A stretch of DNA of 5,689 nucleotides from Flavisolibacter sp. Lineage in GTDB: Bacteria > Bacteroidota > Bacteroidia > Chitinophagales > Chitinophagaceae. A model generated the notes under the pieces. The model made no database searches. It was not told the DNA's origin and worked only from the letters and a program-made list of their open reading frames with translations. A program made the translations under genes and the position numbers. Positions 4,109 to 5,689 of the stretch are shown here, one piece after another; the stretch's first letter is position 1; every line of letters starts with the position of its first letter. The stretch lies in the NCBI GenBank assembly GCA_017745135.1, contig JAGIAB010000201.1, positions 1 to 5,689 of the forward strand, written 5' to 3'.

Positions 4109-5689
4109 TTAAAGCAGGGCTTTAACGGCTTCGATAACCTTGGGAAGGGCCGAAATTTCTTGTCCGCCGGCGGTTGCCAGGGTTTTTTGTCCTCCTCCAC
4201 CTCCTTTAATTATTGGAGCAATTTTTTGTTTGATGATGGCAGCAGCGTCCAGGTTTTTTTCCTGGCTGATGGCTTCATCGAAAAGCAGGACCACACTTGC
4301 TTTATCATTTACAGCAGAAGCTAGTGCAATGACCGGATTCTTTACTTTTTGCTTCAATTCAAAAGCCAGCTTCTTTAAAGCATCAGCATTAGGAACATCG
4401 ACAATCTCTCCGATAAAATTGCTGCCGTTCAATGGCAGGGCTTTTTGGGCAAGTTCGTAGCTCAGGGATTTTAATTGTGATTGTTCAAACTTCTCAACCT
4501 GCTTTTTTAAAGAAGTATTTTCTTCAGCTAATGCTGTGAGTGCTTTTAAAACATCTTTTGGATTTTTAAGCGCTTCTTTTATTTGCTGAAATTGTTGCAG
4601 TTGTTCGTTAATGATTTGTTCAGCAGCAAGTCCGCTTACGGCTTCAATACGGCGAACACCTGCCGCAATGGCTGATTCAGAAGTGATTTTGAAGAACCCT
4701 AATTCACCCGTAGCACCAACGTGGGTGCCGCCACATAATTCGATGGAATAGTTAGGGTCGATGGTAACTACCCGCACCACATCTCCATATTTTTCTCCAA
4801 ACAAAGCCATCGCTCCCGTTTTCATCGCTTCTTCTTTTGGCAGGTAGCGAATAACAACAGGAATGTTCTCTCTTATTTTTTCATTTACAATTTCTTCTAC
4901 CTGCCTGATTTCATCTTCAGACATTTTACTGAAGTGAGAAAAATCGAAACGCAAATAGTCTGCATTTACCAAAGAACCTTTTTGAGCTACGTGTGTGCCC
5001 AGCACTTTTCTTAACGCTGCATGAAGCAAATGTGTAGCGCTATGATGAATGGCAGTATGTTTTCTTTTGGTTGCATCTACCTTGGCAATGACTTTTCCAC
5101 TTAGATCCGAAGGCAGTTTGTCAACAATATGAATTATGAGTTCATTCTCCTTTTTGGTATCAATGACTTTGAACTTTGAACTTTGAACTACTAACTCTCC
5201 TGTATCACCAACCTGGCCACCGCTTTCAGCATAAAAAGGAGTTTTATCTAAAACCACCTGGTAGGCTTCTTTTCCTTTTGCTTTTACTTTACGGTACTTC
5301 AAAACATTGGCTTCAGTTTCTAAAGAATCGTAGCCAACAAATTCATTGGTGTTGCCTTCGTTTACAACAATCCAGTCTTCAGTATCAATGGCAGTAGCAG
5401 CACGGGAACGTTCTTTTTGTTTTCGCATTTCAGAGTTGAATTCTGCTTCGTCAACAACAAGATTTCTTTCCGAGGCGATCAAACGTGTAAGATCAAAAGG
5501 GAAGCCATAAGTATCGTACAATTCAAAAGCATCTTTGCCTGAAATGTTTTTAGATGAATTTGAAATGATGTCTTCAATTCTCTTTAATCCTTTTTCCAGG
5601 GTTCTCAAAAACGCTTCTTCTTCCTCACGTATCACTTTCGAAACAAATTGCTCCTGTTGATGCAATTCAGGAAATACATTTTCAAATTG
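4109..5689 (-). CDS. alaS: Alanyl-tRNA synthetase, C-terminal 526 residues (5' end outside window)
   Basis: AlaRS charges tRNA(Ala) and hydrolyses mischarged Ser- or Gly-tRNA(Ala). The frame runs open to the right edge, beginning QFENVFPEL in mid-protein. Compared with the family length of about 870 residues, roughly 350 N-terminal residues holding the class II catalytic core are missing. Seen here, numbered from the edge: the tRNA-recognition helical part with EEEEAFLRTLEKGL and FELYDTYGFPFDLT (about 20-65); a beta-barrel with FYAESGGQVGDTGEL (about 152-166); the editing domain with zinc ligands HSATH (216/220) and CGGTH (319/323) and ALFGEKYGD; a probable coiled coil (about 375-410); and the C-Ala/DHHA1 domain with the glycine loop GGGGGQ (496-501) near the end. 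All editing ligands are intact, so the visible part looks functional. A TTG at 5665 is an internal leucine codon, not a start. The PDZ gene follows 99 bp after the TAA stop. Confidence 0.97.
   Translation of the reverse strand, partial: QFENVFPELHQQEQFVSKVIREEEEAFLRTLEKGLKRIEDIISNSSKNISGKDAFELYDTYGFPFDLTRLIASERNLVVDEAEFNSEMRKQKERSRAATAIDTEDWIVVNEGNTNEFVGYDSLETEANVLKYRKVKAKGKEAYQVVLDKTPFYAESGGQVGDTGELVVQSSKFKVIDTKKENELIIHIVDKLPSDLSGKVIAKVDATKRKHTAIHHSATHLLHAALRKVLGTHVAQKGSLVNADYLRFDFSHFSKMSEDEIRQVEEIVNEKIRENIPVVIRYLPKEEAMKTGAMALFGEKYGDVVRVVTIDPNYSIELCGGTHVGATGELGFFKITSESAIAAGVRRIEAVSGLAAEQIINEQLQQFQQIKEALKNPKDVLKALTALAEENTSLKKQVEKFEQSQLKSLSYELAQKALPLNGSNFIGEIVDVPNADALKKLAFELKQKVKNPVIALASAVNDKASVVLLFDEAISQEKNLDAAAIIKQKIAPIIKGGGGGQKTLATAGGQEISALPKVIEAVKALL
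5167..5187. repeat. Three perfect tandem copies of CTTTGAA inside alaS
   Basis: Three exact 7-nt copies occupy 5167-5173, 5174-5180 and 5181-5187, followed by CT of a fourth. On the coding strand they encode VQSSKFKV, between the beta-barrel motif YAESGGQVGD and the editing domain. The unit has the same length and CTTT core as the intergenic units at 2925-3021. Gain or loss of one copy would shift the alaS frame. Confidence 0.85.

Noticed and set aside
4193..4205. CCTCCTCCACCTCC microsatellite
   Set aside because: It encodes the conserved glycine loop of the AlaRS C-terminal domain, which explains the triplet pattern.
4140..4460. Plus-strand open frame of 106 codons opposite alaS, with a run of prolines
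   Set aside because: It is antisense to the C-Ala domain; the proline run is the reverse of the conserved GGGGG loop codons. It shows no independent protein features.
5663..5665. TTG as the start of a 518-residue protein
   Set aside because: The frame continues to the window edge with AlaRS-like sequence (FPEL), and the codon is an internal leucine of alaS.

Overview
The window reads as ordinary chromosomal DNA from a member of the Bacteroidota, most likely near the Chitinophagaceae. The evidence is a lipoprotein with the DUF4369-plus-thioredoxin layout common in that phylum, TAnnTTTG-type promoter elements ahead of two genes, no clear Shine-Dalgarno sequences, moderately AT-rich DNA, and a tandem-PDZ secreted protein of a type I associate with that family. 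The family-level placement is inference. I see no phage, transposase, CRISPR, tRNA or rRNA sequence.

Layout: positions 1-194 (+ strand) hold the last 63 or so codons of an RND/MMPL-type membrane exporter. It converges on a minus-strand block that fills the rest of the window. In transcription order (right to left) the block contains alaS (alanyl-tRNA synthetase, cut by the right edge), a secreted protein with two PDZ domains and no protease domain, gatB (subunit B of the tRNA-dependent amidotransferase), and a TlpA/ResA-like thioredoxin lipoprotein. The lipoprotein ATG lies 3 nt after the gatB stop, so these two genes are almost certainly co-transcribed. The PDZ gene is separated from gatB by 199 bp containing a heptamer-repeat region and an intrinsic terminator; gatB probably starts from its own promoter just past that terminator. 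No stretch over 300 bp lacks a gene.

How the genes fit together: alaS and gatB both serve aminoacyl-tRNA supply and fidelity (Ala-tRNA charging and editing; Gln-tRNA/Asn-tRNA formation). The PDZ protein and the thioredoxin lipoprotein act outside the cytoplasm, in envelope protein handling. No single pathway joins them; this looks like housekeeping synteny, not an accessory island.

The most unusual signal is a family of 7-nt tandem units with a CTTT core. They form two opposed arrays in the PDZ-gatB gap, and a perfect three-copy run of CTTTGAA occurs inside the alaS coding sequence. Other points of interest are a perfect 14-bp inverted repeat whose loop holds the lipoprotein gene's stop codon, near-identical DNA shared by the two PDZ repeats, and TAAATTTG boxes placed so close to start codons that they predict leaderless mRNAs. 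I found no convincing new defence or mobile system.
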